From: Candidatus Sumerlaea chitinivorans
GTDB lineage: Bacteria; Sumerlaeota; Sumerlaeia; Sumerlaeales; Sumerlaeaceae
Assembly (NCBI GenBank): GCA_003290465.1
Contig: CP030759.1
Span: 1,641,144 to 1,705,143 of the forward strand
Length of the DNA stretch: 64,000 nt
Direction of reading: 5' to 3'
Below the pieces are notes generated by a model that had not been told where the DNA came from, made no database searches, and was given only the letters and a program-made list of their open reading frames with translations. Below, piece by piece: positions 1 to 10,015 of this stretch. The position numbers were made by a program, and so were the translations under genes. How positions within the stretch are numbered: position 1 is the first letter of the stretch; each line of letters opens with the position of its first letter.

Positions 1-1608
1 GCCGACCTTGCGCTACGCATGCAAGCAGACGGTGAGATCGGTGTCGGGATCCTGCCGCCGTACGACTATCTGATTCTCGACGAAGCTCACACGCTTGACG
101 AGGTTGCCACGGATTACTTTGCGACTTCGATATCCGCTCTTGGAATTCGGCGCCAGTTGGGGAGGTTGCACTCGACCAAGGGAGAGCGCAAGGGGGCTCT
201 GGCCAGCTTGCAGAGTGAGGTTCTCCGACTGGATCCCAAAGAACGTTACGAGCCAACGGAGACCCTGCATGCGCTTTTTGGGAAAGAGCTCGACCGCGCC
301 TACATCAGTCTCGTCAATTCATTGGATATCCGTTGGCCCGAGATCGAAAAGCTCTTCAAAGAACTGAGTGAGGGCACGACGAGAACCGCGGGCCGCGAAA
401 CGCAAATTCGAATTCCACCTCAAAGTGTCCCTTCAGAGGAGTGGAAGGAGAAATGGGCTCATCTGTGTGAACACATCGAGGTCATTCAGGACAATATCCG
501 AGCGCTTGCCAAAGTGGTGAAGAACATCGTGGGTGCCATGGACGAATACCCGGAGAAAATCCGTAAAGAGCTGCTCGATCTCCGCACACGGATCCATGGC
601 ACTTACCAAAAACTGCAAGATTATGCCCATGGAATGGAGCTGTTTGCGACGGCTGAGGATGAGCGCTACTGCCGTTGGCTTGGTGCTTCGACTTCCGATA
701 AACGTTCCCACGTGAGTCTGTGTGTGGCGCCAATTGATATGTCGCCAGCGCTTCGTCAGGGATTGTTCGAAGCAAAAAGAGCCCTGATTCTGACCTCAGC
801 GACACTGACGTCTGCGGGAAGTTTTGATTTTTTTGCGCGCTACGTTGGCTTGCCATCGCCGAAGACGCCACTGATGCGCGCCTCAGACACGCGTGGTGAA
901 GACCAACCCACAACCCCTCTGGACAGACGGGTAGACTATGTGATCCTCGACTCTCCCTTTGACTACGCGAACATCTGCTTGCTCGGCGTCCCGACCAACC
1001 TCCCAGACCCAAACGACTCAAGGTTTCTCAGCGAAGCCCTGCCTGTGGTGTCGCGCTCACTTCAAATTACCACAGGCCATGCGTTCGTCCTCTTCACTTC
1101 CTACAAAGACTTGGAAAGCGCGTACAAAGCATTAGCCCCGCAGCTACGTGAGGAGGGGATGACGGTACTGAGGCAGGGGGAAGGATCGAATCACAAAGTC
1201 ATTCAGACATTCTTACGTGCACGCAATCCTGTGCTTTTCGCGACCGCCTCCTTCTGGCAAGGGGTGGATGTGCGCGGCGACAAACTCCAGAACCTGATTA
1301 TCGTTCGTCTTCCGTTCCAGCCGCCTACCAGTCCTATTTTGGAAGCGCGGTGTGAGCTTATGAGAAAAGAGGAAAAGGATCCCTTTCAACTGTTGTCCCT
1401 GCCATACGCAATCATCCGCTTTAAGCAAGGCTTTGGCCGCCTAATTCGCTCGAAAACAGACCGGGGCATTGTGCTGGTCCTCGATTCGCGATTAGTTACC
1501 CGCCCTTACGGAAAAGCTTTTTTGCGCAGTCTACCACCGGTGCGAATTGTGACGGGCAAATCCGACGATGTGTTGGGTGCCCTCAACTCATTCGTTCGAT
1601 CGTGGTGA
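1..1608 (+). CDS. dinG: DinG/Rad3-type ATP-dependent DNA helicase, 3' part
   Basis: Superfamily 2 helicase of the XPD/DinG type, expected to unwind DNA 5'-3' during repair or replication-conflict removal. The reading frame is open from base 1, so the 5' end with the Walker A motif lies outside the window. The visible part has the Walker B box DEAH about 27 codons in, a TSAT motif III near codon 265 and a motif VI block QGFGRLIRS near codon 477, in the normal order. A long helical region between DEAH and TSAT matches the FeS/arch insertion zone of the family, but I cannot see a clear four-Cys cluster in it. Family assignment is secure; the choice between DinG and the related YoaA is not. Confidence 0.85.
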   Translation, partial: ADLALRMQADGEIGVGILPPYDYLILDEAHTLDEVATDYFATSISALGIRRQLGRLHSTKGERKGALASLQSEVLRLDPKERYEPTETLHALFGKELDRAYISLVNSLDIRWPEIEKLFKELSEGTTRTAGRETQIRIPPQSVPSEEWKEKWAHLCEHIEVIQDNIRALAKVVKNIVGAMDEYPEKIRKELLDLRTRIHGTYQKLQDYAHGMELFATAEDERYCRWLGASTSDKRSHVSLCVAPIDMSPALRQGLFEAKRALILTSATLTSAGSFDFFARYVGLPSPKTPLMRASDTRGEDQPTTPLDRRVDYVILDSPFDYANICLLGVPTNLPDPNDSRFLSEALPVVSRSLQITTGHAFVLFTSYKDLESAYKALAPQLREEGMTVLRQGEGSNHKVIQTFLRARNPVLFATASFWQGVDVRGDKLQNLIIVRLPFQPPTSPILEARCELMRKEEKDPFQLLSLPYAIIRFKQGFGRLIRSKTDRGIVLVLDSRLVTRPYGKAFLRSLPPVRIVTGKSDDVLGALNSFVRSW

Positions 1609-1622
1609 CCCACCAATTTTTT
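1603..1622 (+). terminator. weak intrinsic terminator at the helicase stop codon
   Basis: A 5-bp stem TGGTG/CACCA with a 3-base loop is followed by ATTTTTT. The stem overlaps the TGA stop codon. The stem is short, so termination may be partial. Confidence 0.35.
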
Positions 1623-1836
1623 GCGCTTTGCTCACCGAAAACACATGTGGCACGCCGTCCTTTTCAAACACTGGAATCGATCAGAACTGTTCCCCTCCCG
1701 CTCGGCCAGTGTGAATAAAATCAAAGGCTTTGCGCATTTATCGCGCATTGAGAGGCGGGCAACTTGAGCGAGTTCGTACGGCCTGCCCACTGCAAGCTGG
1801 GGAAGTAGAATTCTAAGACGGTTTTCGAGGTTAGCA

Positions 1837-4368
1837 TTGCCAGCGAAAAAAACAACCACGGCTAAGAAAACGACGAAGTCTGCACCTGCAAAAAAGACAC
1901 AGGCTGCGGCAACGACCAAGGCCGCAGCTCGCGCTCGAACCAGCACACGAAAAAAGACTACGGCAGCCGAAGCCTCCGCGGTTCGGGCTCGTATTCGCGA
2001 TGGTCAGTCGCTCGTCGTAGTGGAATCGCCTGCGAAGGCCAAGACGCTCCAGAAGTATCTTGGGTCCAATTTCATGATCGAAGCTTCGCGCGGTCATGTG
2101 AAGGATCTGCCCACCAACAAGCTTGGGGTGGACATTGAGCGTGGTTTCCAGCCTGAGTACGTCATTGTTGAAGGGAAAGAGCGGATCCTCGCAGAGATCT
2201 GCGCAAACGCGAAGAAGTCGTCGCGCGTGTTCTTAGCGACAGACCCTGACCGCGAAGGTGAAGCCATTGCATGGCACATTGCCGAGCATCTCCGGGAACA
2301 CAACGTCACACAGGAGATCCTGCGAGCTACCTTCAACGAAATCACCAAGCAGGCAGTTCAGGAAGCGATCGCAAACCCGCACGAACTTGATCAACGTCTC
2401 TACGACGCCCAGCAGGCCCGTCGCATTCTTGACCGCCTTGTGGGCTATCAGCTGAGCCCGCTATTGTGGAAAAAGGTGATGCGGGGTCTCAGTGCGGGAC
2501 GCGTGCAGTCGGTGGCGGTCCGACTCATCGTCGAACGCGAACGCGAAATCGAAGCTTTTCGCCCCGAGGAATACTGGACCATTGAAGCGGAGTGCTCGGC
2601 TGCCACTCCCCCGCCTTTCAAGCTTCAGCTGACGAATCTCAACGGAGCGAAACCGAAGCTTGCGACTGCAACGGAGGCCAAGCAGGTGCTCGCTGCACTC
2701 GGCGCGACGCAAGTGCAAGAAAGCACGGTCGCGAACCCTCGGCGACCCAAAGAGCTCCTGCAGCAACTGGTTGCCGCCCTTGCAACACGCTGGACAGTTA
2801 AAGGTGTTGAGCGCAAAGAGGTCCGGCGGCGCCCCGCACCCCCTTTTATCACAAGTACACTTCAGCAGGAAGCTGCGCGAAAGCTGGGGTTCTCGGCGAG
2901 TCAAACCATGGCGATTGCGCAACGCCTATACGAAGGAGTCGAGTTAGGTGAGATGGGAATGACCGCCCTCATCACCTACATGCGTACCGATTCCACGCGA
3001 CTATCGCCTCAGGCGGTTGAACAGGCGCGTGAGTTTATTCGCAAGACTTACGGAGACGAGTATTTACCGGCAAAGCCCAACGTCTATCAGTCGCGTCGAG
3101 GGGCACAGGATGCTCACGAGGCCATTCGCCCTACGGATCTCAGCCTAACGCCGCAAGCGGTGGCGCCGTACCTTGAGCCAAGATTCGTGCGCCTATACGA
3201 GTTGATTTGGAACCGCTTCCTCGCCTGCCAAATGGCGGACGCCATTTTCGAGCAAACCCGCGTCGAGGTGGAACCGCGAGAGGGTTACCTCTTCACGGCC
3301 ACTGGGCTGGTTTCAAAATTCCGAGGCTTCCTCGCCCTATATGACGAAGGAAAGGATGAGACGGAAAACGGAGAGAACGGGAACGGGGCGCTGCCGGAGC
3401 TCAAAGCCGGCGACACACTGCAAGTGCGCGCCCTGCGTGGCCTTCAGCATTTCACCCAACCGCCTCCTCGTTTCACAGAAGCCTCACTGATTCGCGAACT
3501 CGAGCGGCTTGGCATCGGTCGCCCTTCAACGTATGCCACGATCGTTTCCACGATCCAAGAACGCAAATACGTCGACAAAGATGAGTCCAAGCGATTCTAC
3601 CCCACAAAGATCGGGACAACCGTGACCGATCTCCTCGTCGAGCACTTCTCAGAAATTCTGGACGTAAACTTTACGGCCCAAATGGAAGCCGAGCTCGACG
3701 AAGTTGAGGAAGGAAAGCGGAATTGGCAGGAAGTGCTGCAGGAATTCTACGCCCGTTTCAAGCATCAGCTCGAGCAAGCAATCGCCAACATGCGCAACGT
3801 TCGTCAGGAGGCTGAGCCCACGGACATTGTGTGCGACAAATGTGGCAAAGCCACGATGGTGATCCGATGGGGACGGCGGGGGCGCTTCCTGGCTTGCTCG
3901 GATCCAGAGTGTGGGAATACCCGCAATCTAAGAGAATCCAATGGCAAAGTTGAAGCGGTCATACCCGAGGTCTCAGCAGAAAAATGCCCGGAATGTGGCC
4001 GCCCGATGGTGATTCGGTCCGGGCGTTTTGGTCGCTTTCTCGCATGCACGGGATATCCGGATTGCAAGACCACGCGCCCACTTTCTACTGGTGTGAAATG
4101 CCCAGAGTGCGGCGCCGGTGAGCTGACCGAACGGCAAAGCAAAGGCAAGAAGGTCTACTTCGCGTGCTCAAATTACCCGGCGTGCAAGTTCGTGACGTGG
4201 GATCGGCCCGTGCTGCAGGCGTGCACAGAGTGCGGTCACGCGTACGTGTTCGAGCGTCTGCGGCGAAAAAAGCGGGTTATGGTATGTCCAAACTGCAAGG
4301 CTGAGAAAGAACTCGAGGAAGGAAACGCGGAAGTTACTTCGTCCTCAGAGGCGAGTGACGACGTCTGA
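1837..4368 (+). CDS. topA: DNA topoisomerase I (type IA) with lysine-rich N-terminal tail
   Basis: Relaxes negative supercoils by single-strand cleavage. Starts at TTG 1837, preceded by CGAGG. Residues 1-56 are almost only K, A, T and R (AKKTT/PAKK motifs), like a histone H1 or HU tail. The Toprim fold begins at SLVVVESPAKAKT (about residue 57), with its acidic DPDREGEA box near 137. The catalytic tyrosine is Y381 in ITYMRTDST. The C-terminus (about 665-820) carries four four-cysteine zinc ribbons: three C-x2-C...C plus a final C-x2-C...C-x2-C. At 843 aa it is close to the usual size. The basic tail is the unusual part and probably adds non-specific DNA binding; that role is inferred. Confidence 0.97.
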   Translation: MPAKKTTTAKKTTKSAPAKKTQAAATTKAAARARTSTRKKTTAAEASAVRARIRDGQSLVVVESPAKAKTLQKYLGSNFMIEASRGHVKDLPTNKLGVDIERGFQPEYVIVEGKERILAEICANAKKSSRVFLATDPDREGEAIAWHIAEHLREHNVTQEILRATFNEITKQAVQEAIANPHELDQRLYDAQQARRILDRLVGYQLSPLLWKKVMRGLSAGRVQSVAVRLIVEREREIEAFRPEEYWTIEAECSAATPPPFKLQLTNLNGAKPKLATATEAKQVLAALGATQVQESTVANPRRPKELLQQLVAALATRWTVKGVERKEVRRRPAPPFITSTLQQEAARKLGFSASQTMAIAQRLYEGVELGEMGMTALITYMRTDSTRLSPQAVEQAREFIRKTYGDEYLPAKPNVYQSRRGAQDAHEAIRPTDLSLTPQAVAPYLEPRFVRLYELIWNRFLACQMADAIFEQTRVEVEPREGYLFTATGLVSKFRGFLALYDEGKDETENGENGNGALPELKAGDTLQVRALRGLQHFTQPPPRFTEASLIRELERLGIGRPSTYATIVSTIQERKYVDKDESKRFYPTKIGTTVTDLLVEHFSEILDVNFTAQMEAELDEVEEGKRNWQEVLQEFYARFKHQLEQAIANMRNVRQEAEPTDIVCDKCGKATMVIRWGRRGRFLACSDPECGNTRNLRESNGKVEAVIPEVSAEKCPECGRPMVIRSGRFGRFLACTGYPDCKTTRPLSTGVKCPECGAGELTERQSKGKKVYFACSNYPACKFVTWDRPVLQACTECGHAYVFERLRRKKRVMVCPNCKAEKELEEGNAEVTSSSEASDDV

Positions 4369-4550
4369 GTTTTTCCGGTCAGGCGCAGCCGACCGCCAGT
4401 CGCCACGCAGGGACTCAAGAGCCGACCGAGCTGAGTTCCGCGAGGAGCTTCGGAAATTGCCTCCTGCCTGTCGCTTTTTCTGTTGCACCGCGCAATTTGG
4501 GCGAAATCTTGTGACGAACAAACTTTCATCAAAAGGAGTGCGTTTGCGAG

Positions 4551-5300
4551 ATGAGCTCAGCAGGTGCATGCACGGCGTGGATTCAAGGTGGAACACAACC
4601 CTGCGATCGAACGGATCCCCCGCCCGCACGGCCGTATCGGTTGGTTCTTCTTGGGGCACCGGGAGTCGGTAAGGGCACGCAAGCAGAGCTGCTTTCAGAG
4701 CGCCTCAAGGCCTGCCAACTCTCAACGGGCGAGATTTTCCGGGCTGCTCGAGCGGCCGACCCTGCGACTCTATCACCTGCCATGTTGGACGCGCTCGGCT
4801 ACATGAAGCGGGGGGAACTCGTTCCCGACGAGACCGTCATCGCTTTGGTTCGCGAACGCACAGCTTGCCTGAAGTGCAAATATGGATTTTTGCTGGACGG
4901 ATTTCCGCGAACAGTTCCTCAGGCGGAGGCGCTCGAAGAAATCCTCCACGAAAATGGACTGGAACTCGACGCGGTGCTGAACTATGAGCTTCCGGTCGAG
5001 GAAACAGTTGCACGCCTGAGTGGCCGGCGGACGTGTAGGGTTTGTAAGACAACCTATCACGTTGTCACCAAGCCTCCCAGAAACGAGAATGTGTGCGACA
5101 AATGTGGCGGCGATCTCTATCAGCGCGAGGATGATCGGCCGGAATCCATCCGGGTGCGGCTTCAGGCCTACGAAGAGAGCACGGCTCCGCTCACAAAGTA
5201 CTTTCAAAAGCTTGGGATTCTCATCAACATTCCGGCCACAGGGTCGCCGCAGCAGGTTTTCGAGCGAACGATGACTTGGCTAAACGAGCGGCGTGGATAG
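4551..5300 (+). CDS. adk: adenylate kinase, zinc-lid type, N-terminally extended
   Basis: Catalyses ATP + AMP to 2 ADP. The P-loop GAPGVGKGTQ is at residues 35-44 and the LID domain carries a zinc site (CRVCK ... CDKCG, about 163-186), as in Gram-positive and thermophile adenylate kinases. DGFPRT, an AMP-site signature, is present. Adenylate kinases normally begin right before the P-loop strand; here ATG 4551, preceded by AAAAGGAG 13 bases upstream, adds about 30 polar residues. A TTG at 4641 would give a conventional N-terminus but has no visible ribosome binding site. It is the last gene before a convergent membrane gene. Confidence 0.95.
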   Translation: MSSAGACTAWIQGGTQPCDRTDPPPARPYRLVLLGAPGVGKGTQAELLSERLKACQLSTGEIFRAARAADPATLSPAMLDALGYMKRGELVPDETVIALVRERTACLKCKYGFLLDGFPRTVPQAEALEEILHENGLELDAVLNYELPVEETVARLSGRRTCRVCKTTYHVVTKPPRNENVCDKCGGDLYQREDDRPESIRVRLQAYEESTAPLTKYFQKLGILINIPATGSPQQVFERTMTWLNERRG

Positions 5301-5320
5301 AGGATCGAGTCTGCGTTTGA

Positions 5321-7021
5321 TCACGGCGCCGCCACTTCGGTGGGCGTAAATGGAATTTGGTCCCACCGAATAGCGGGCGATCCCTTTTTCAAATAGACCG
5401 AAAATCCGGCAATCTCACCTTGCAAATAGGTGCCGTGGAGATAGCGATGGGAATCGCCTAACGTGCGACGCCAAATGGCGCACACGACGTCGGGCTGCAG
5501 CTCGCCGATCGAGTATTTATAGTCCCATTTCAAGTGGCCGGGGTAATATTCGAGAAACCTACTCACGCCCAAGACATTGCGATGGGCAGGCAGCCGAGCT
5601 ACATGGCGATCCGCCTTGCCCAGTAAGTCGATCATTTGTCGGTCAGCAAAATAGGCAGGGGCGCCAGCGTAATCCACAGCGACAGTTGCGTGGGGCTGAG
5701 TGAATTCTCGGAGCGCAAGAGCCAACCGGACATTGCGTTCGTTATCGGCCTTGTAGAGAGGTGGCTCAAGCAGCACGAGATATGCGAGCGACGACGGGCC
5801 AAAAAACATGTTGGGGTTTACGAGACCTGCAAAACCATAAGCGATTAGGCCAAGGGATCGCCCGCGGCTAAACAAGCGCTGCACGCCTCCCAGATGCTCA
5901 AGGGTGCCAAACGCCAAGATAAACGCAAACGGAACGACAGGCGCAATAAAGCGGTTCGCGCCAGCAATGCGTTCCCACGCGTCACCGCCGACGTAGCAAC
6001 TATAGAGCGTCTGGGCACCAACGAGGCCTAAAAGAAGCAAGGACGGCGCCAATGTATCTGCGGAAATGCGGCGGAGTGACTCCTCGCGCGTTCCCTCTCC
6101 AGCAGGGCCGGTTCGACGGCTCACGGTTACCCAATGCCACAGTGCGAGGGCCGCAAACGGCCATAGGAACTTTGCCCAAAACCATGCAGCATGCAACGTC
6201 CCGCGCGTCATCCGCCAAAACACGGGAAAACCTGTCATCTTCAAATAATACGTGTTCGGTGCGAGGTCGCCATAGTACACCCAACGGAAAAGCGTTTGCC
6301 CCCCGACACACACGAGAAGCCACACGAAGGCAGCTGCAACGATGACCGGCCGTTTTTCGGGATTTCTCCACAGAAGGTAAAAGGCAAAAACGAGGTGGGC
6401 CACGGCGGCGTCGGGCCGCACCAGCATCGCCACCGCCGACGGCAAAAGCGCGATCCAAGGACTGAGCCTTGATCGCTCGCATTGCCATGTGCTCCACACT
6501 CCAGCAGAAAACAAGAGCGCAAGCAGGCCAACTTCCATTCCCTGCAGCGCCCAATTGTTGAGCGGATAATAGAAGGCTGCACATGCAACGCTCAGCAGCG
6601 CGAATCCCTCGCTCAACCTTTGCCGGGCAATGCGTGCCAAAATTAGAAGGTTTGCCAAGAGACAGCATTCACTTGTTATTTGAATCGGGAGGCTCGCTTT
6701 GGACATCGGCCATGGGATCAAATGCCAACCAGCCATGATGAGGGTCCAAAGCGGATTCGTGAATCCCTCGACGCGCTCGCCAGTGGGATTCCAAACCAGC
6801 CCGTGACCGTGAGCGAGGTTTCGCGCATAGCGCATGGAGATCATCGCGTCATCGAACAGGCAAAAAAACCGCTCCCCTTGAACCACAAAACTGGAGCGCC
6901 AGATAAAAGCGACCGCATACGCGACGTGCGCAAGCAGGAGCGCTATCAGCCACCGACGTGCGCGATTTGAGTACACGATTGTGAATTCCACGGCAGCCAC
7001 AGTTCGAGTCAATTGCGACAT
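5321..7021 (-). CDS. polytopic membrane glycosyltransferase (GT-C-like)
   Basis: About 566 residues with many hydrophobic segments. After the first membrane helix there is a block CLFDDAMISMRYARNLAHGHG followed by GLVWNP...VEGFTNPLW. This acidic first-loop signature is typical of GT-C (polyprenol-sugar dependent) transferases of the arabinofuranosyl/mannosyltransferase type. It probably moves a sugar from a lipid-linked donor at the periplasmic face; donor and acceptor are unknown. I chose ATG 7021 (protein MSQLTRTV): an upstream in-frame start at 7141 would run into the divergent acetyltransferase and adds non-conserved residues. No partner gene is adjacent, but two more glycosyltransferases lie within 50 kb. 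Confidence 0.7.
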   Translation of the reverse strand: MSQLTRTVAAVEFTIVYSNRARRWLIALLLAHVAYAVAFIWRSSFVVQGERFFCLFDDAMISMRYARNLAHGHGLVWNPTGERVEGFTNPLWTLIMAGWHLIPWPMSKASLPIQITSECCLLANLLILARIARQRLSEGFALLSVACAAFYYPLNNWALQGMEVGLLALLFSAGVWSTWQCERSRLSPWIALLPSAVAMLVRPDAAVAHLVFAFYLLWRNPEKRPVIVAAAFVWLLVCVGGQTLFRWVYYGDLAPNTYYLKMTGFPVFWRMTRGTLHAAWFWAKFLWPFAALALWHWVTVSRRTGPAGEGTREESLRRISADTLAPSLLLLGLVGAQTLYSCYVGGDAWERIAGANRFIAPVVPFAFILAFGTLEHLGGVQRLFSRGRSLGLIAYGFAGLVNPNMFFGPSSLAYLVLLEPPLYKADNERNVRLALALREFTQPHATVAVDYAGAPAYFADRQMIDLLGKADRHVARLPAHRNVLGVSRFLEYYPGHLKWDYKYSIGELQPDVVCAIWRRTLGDSHRYLHGTYLQGEIAGFSVYLKKGSPAIRWDQIPFTPTEVAAP

Positions 7022-7114
7022 GACGCAAGAGAAGTTGGAATCACGATTTTGTCTTGCCAAATAAATTACCTCCCGCACTTTGTAGCCAAACGTTTCCCGA
7101 CGAAGGACCGCCAG

Positions 7115-8299
7115 ATGAGAGAGATTCGCACGCTGGATCAATCTGAGCTACCCAAGCTCGCCGCACTGTACAAGAATGCCTACCGCATTGATAGCGCCAC
7201 GGCTGCTAAGTGGCTGGAGAACGTGTGTGTCGAAAACACGCGAGCAATTGTGGATGAACACCGCGTCCTGAGTGTTATCCAAATTCTACCCTACCGCGTG
7301 AACATCGGCGGCTGGGATATGGCGATGGGTGGTATTGGCGGCGTTGCGACGTGGGCAGACGCGCAGGGTCACGGCTACGCTGGGGAACTTATGCGAGCAA
7401 GTGTGCGCGAAATGTATGAACGCGAGATGCCCGTTTCTTTTCTATATCCGTTTTCCTATCGCTATTATGGGAAATTCGGGTGGACGCTTGCGGCTCGGCG
7501 CGTGGTTTATACGGGGTTCACACACGCCGATCTCGTGCGCGAACGCAACACGTTGCCCGTGCGGGCGGTCCTGACGGACGAGGATTTCACCCACGTACAA
7601 ACTGCCTACAAAGCATTCCTTCCCCAGTACAACTGCCTCGTCGCGCGAAGCGCACGCGAATGGGAGCAGATGCGCAAACGTCTGACGGAGGACCGGGTCC
7701 ACTGCTACTTGATCGGGGCACAAGACGGTGCACCGCCCGCTGGCTATTTCGTGTGCGAGGATCAGCCCGTGGAAGGTGGGTACGAAACAGTGGTGCGTGA
7801 GCTGGTTTGCCTCGACGACCAAGCCTATACGGCAGCATTTAGCTTCTTAGCCACCCTTCCCACGAACGTGCGCCGGATCACTATTGGCCACGCCGAAAAG
7901 CCCTCGCTTTGGCGGTACTTTAAGGAGCCGTTCCTTGTCACTCGCGTGGATCCATATTTTCAGGCGCGCGTCGTTGACGTGAAGAGAGCATGCGAACAGC
8001 GCGGCTATCGCAGCAACGTTCGGGCAACGGTGCGCTTCGCCATTTATGACGAGATTGCCACATGGAACAAGGGACCATGGGAATTGGACGTTGCAGACGG
8101 CCATGCACGCATTCAAAAAGTCGGATCGGACCCCGAGGTTGAGCTGTCCATTCAGCAGTTCTCGGCCGTTTTTGTCGGCTTCCAAGATCCAGTGGAGTGG
8201 GTTGAGCTTGGCTGCCTGCCCAAACACTGCATGGGCGCTGCCCAACGCCTTCGCGATATTTTCCACGACAAGCCGACGAGTCTCTTGGATTTCTTCTAA
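7115..8299 (+). CDS. GNAT-family N-acetyltransferase, Eis-like
   Basis: 394 residues with the tripartite layout of the Eis (enhanced intracellular survival) family: an N-terminal GNAT domain with an acetyl-CoA loop (about residues 85-100, WADAQGHGYAGELM), a second degenerate GNAT domain, and a C-terminal sterol-carrier-like domain ending in LLDFF. Eis proteins acetylate amines on aminoglycosides, peptides or small molecules; the substrate here is unknown. ATG 7115 is chosen because GAAGGA lies 7 bases upstream; a longer open frame from 7013 would overlap the divergent gene. It is divergent from the membrane glycosyltransferase with about 93 bp between starts. Confidence 0.8.
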   Translation: MREIRTLDQSELPKLAALYKNAYRIDSATAAKWLENVCVENTRAIVDEHRVLSVIQILPYRVNIGGWDMAMGGIGGVATWADAQGHGYAGELMRASVREMYEREMPVSFLYPFSYRYYGKFGWTLAARRVVYTGFTHADLVRERNTLPVRAVLTDEDFTHVQTAYKAFLPQYNCLVARSAREWEQMRKRLTEDRVHCYLIGAQDGAPPAGYFVCEDQPVEGGYETVVRELVCLDDQAYTAAFSFLATLPTNVRRITIGHAEKPSLWRYFKEPFLVTRVDPYFQARVVDVKRACEQRGYRSNVRATVRFAIYDEIATWNKGPWELDVADGHARIQKVGSDPEVELSIQQFSAVFVGFQDPVEWVELGCLPKHCMGAAQRLRDIFHDKPTSLLDFF

Positions 8300-8461
8300 T
8301 CTATACCTGCACGGATCTCCACTTGGACTGCTGTGAAGCACCTCGTGAGAGCGTATACTCCCTGCATGCCCGAGTCTCTAATGGATAAGGCAGAGTCATT
8401 AAGATGATGCAGCACGGGATCATTGACAACCGAAGCGCTGGGGGGAACTGTTTCGGTATTC

Positions 8462-9865
8462 ATGCGTCGTGAGCGGATGCTAATCATTACCTATGACTAT
8501 CCCCCGGCACTAAGCGGGGTACGGCGGATGGTGAAGTTTGCCAAATTTCTACCGGAATTTGGTATTGATCCAATCATCCTCACGACGTTGCCCCTTCGCG
8601 CTTTCCCACAGGACTGGGAGGCGATGGCAGAGGTTGAAGCAGCTGGCTATCCAATCTATCGTACGCCGAGCCTCGATCCACATTACTTGCGGGGGCGCGT
8701 GGCGGAAGTTCCAGCACAACTGCGTCGCTGGCGCGAAAGCCTCCTCAAAATTTTGAATGCTCCTCCATCTCCGGATGAATTGCGACAGCTGGAACAGGAG
8801 GGAGCAGACAGCGCCACGTCTCGCAAACCCTTTGTTTCCCACAAATCCGACGCACAAGTCGGCGGCAAACCACGTTTAACCACCCGCTGTGTCCACCTTG
8901 TACGACGCTGGCTCTACCTGCCGGATACTCGTTTCGCATGGCTTCCCCACGCAATCTCCCAAGCGGAACTCATCTTGGAGCGGGAGCCGGTGCGTTATGT
9001 GCTCACCACCTCATTTCCGAACACGACCCATTTGATCGGTCGCTGGATAGCACGTCGGTACCGTGTGAAATGGGTTGCAGATTTTCGGGATGGGTGGACA
9101 CAGAACCCTTATTTTGCCGACTATCCGACCCCGCTTCATCGGCGTGTGAACCGCAACTGGGAACGTTCGGTAGTGCATGAAGCCTCCGCAGTTCTGGGAG
9201 TCAGCGAGCCTATTGTGCGCCACCTGCAGAGACTCACGCCCGAACCAGAAAAAGTTCATCTTCTGCCAAACGGTTTCGATCCCGATGATTTCGAGAGTAT
9301 CGAGCCGATCGGGTTCGACCGGTTCACGATTGCGTATACGGGTACACTTTTCATGCAGCGGTCGCCGGAGAGCTTCTTCGCTGGGGTGCGGGCCTTGCTC
9401 GACAACTATCGGGGAATCGAAGAGAATTTTCAGGTAATCTTCATGACACAGTTTCGCCCTGAACATGAAGAATGCATTCGGGCCATGGGTCTTGAGCGGG
9501 TGGTGCAAAACTGGGGCCTGCAGTCTTATCGCAAAGCGCTTCAACTCCAGAAAAGTGCAGACGCATTGCTCGTGCTCGAGGGGGAAGGCAAAAACGCCGA
9601 AATCATGATCACGCAGAAGGTCTTTGAATACCTCGCCACGGGCAAACCGATCCTTGCGATCACCCCCCCCAACGCACTGACGGCTTTACTTGAGGAAACA
9701 GGGGCGGGCATCTGCGTGCATCCTGAGGACATTCGCAAGATCAAAGACCGACTCTACGAGCTTTTTACTGGTACGCTCACCCTCCGCCGAAACGAGGAGA
9801 AGATCCGGAAGTTCCATCGCAAAGAGTTGACTCGGCGCCTTGTAGAGATTATACGAGACCGCTGA
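8462..9865 (+). CDS. GT-B glycosyltransferase (family 4-like)
   Basis: About 467 residues. The N-terminal Rossmann half opens MLIITYDYPPALSGVRRMVKFA, with the GG/SG-loop usual for GT4 enzymes that build polysaccharide. The C-terminal half shows IAYTGTLFMQRSPESF (start of the donor domain) and an acidic region AEIMITQKVFEYLATGKPI, corresponding to the E-x7-E-like donor-binding stretch. Starts at 8423 (TTG), 8462 (ATG) and 8477 (ATG) are all possible; 8462 has GGGGGGAA about 14 bases upstream, so the exact start is uncertain. The gene stands alone between the acetyltransferase and the peroxidase pair. Confidence 0.8.
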   Translation: MRRERMLIITYDYPPALSGVRRMVKFAKFLPEFGIDPIILTTLPLRAFPQDWEAMAEVEAAGYPIYRTPSLDPHYLRGRVAEVPAQLRRWRESLLKILNAPPSPDELRQLEQEGADSATSRKPFVSHKSDAQVGGKPRLTTRCVHLVRRWLYLPDTRFAWLPHAISQAELILEREPVRYVLTTSFPNTTHLIGRWIARRYRVKWVADFRDGWTQNPYFADYPTPLHRRVNRNWERSVVHEASAVLGVSEPIVRHLQRLTPEPEKVHLLPNGFDPDDFESIEPIGFDRFTIAYTGTLFMQRSPESFFAGVRALLDNYRGIEENFQVIFMTQFRPEHEECIRAMGLERVVQNWGLQSYRKALQLQKSADALLVLEGEGKNAEIMITQKVFEYLATGKPILAITPPNALTALLEETGAGICVHPEDIRKIKDRLYELFTGTLTLRRNEEKIRKFHRKELTRRLVEIIRDR

Positions 9866-9948
9866 AGAGTGATAAAGGGAGGACCGAGCTGCGATGGGTG
9901 GTGGAAGCGGGGAACTCTAAGCAAATTGCTTGAGAAGAGTTGCACGTT

Positions 9949-9978
9949 TTGAGAATAACGGGACCAGTTTAGTACTAT
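9949..9978 (+). promoter_or_regulatory. candidate sigma70-type promoter for ahpD-ahpC
   Basis: TTGAGA, 18 bases, TACTAT, located 38 bases before the ahpD start. An AT-rich stretch surrounds the -10. I found no convincing OxyR or PerR operator. Confidence 0.35.
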
Positions 9979-10015
9979 ATTTGCGATCAGCGTCAGAAAG
10001 TGAGGCGTACAAGAG

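Noticed and set aside
7013-7141. Long divergent starts of the acetyltransferase and membrane glycosyltransferase that overlap each other
   Set aside because: Internal starts at 7115 and 7021 remove the overlap; the former has a good ribosome binding site.
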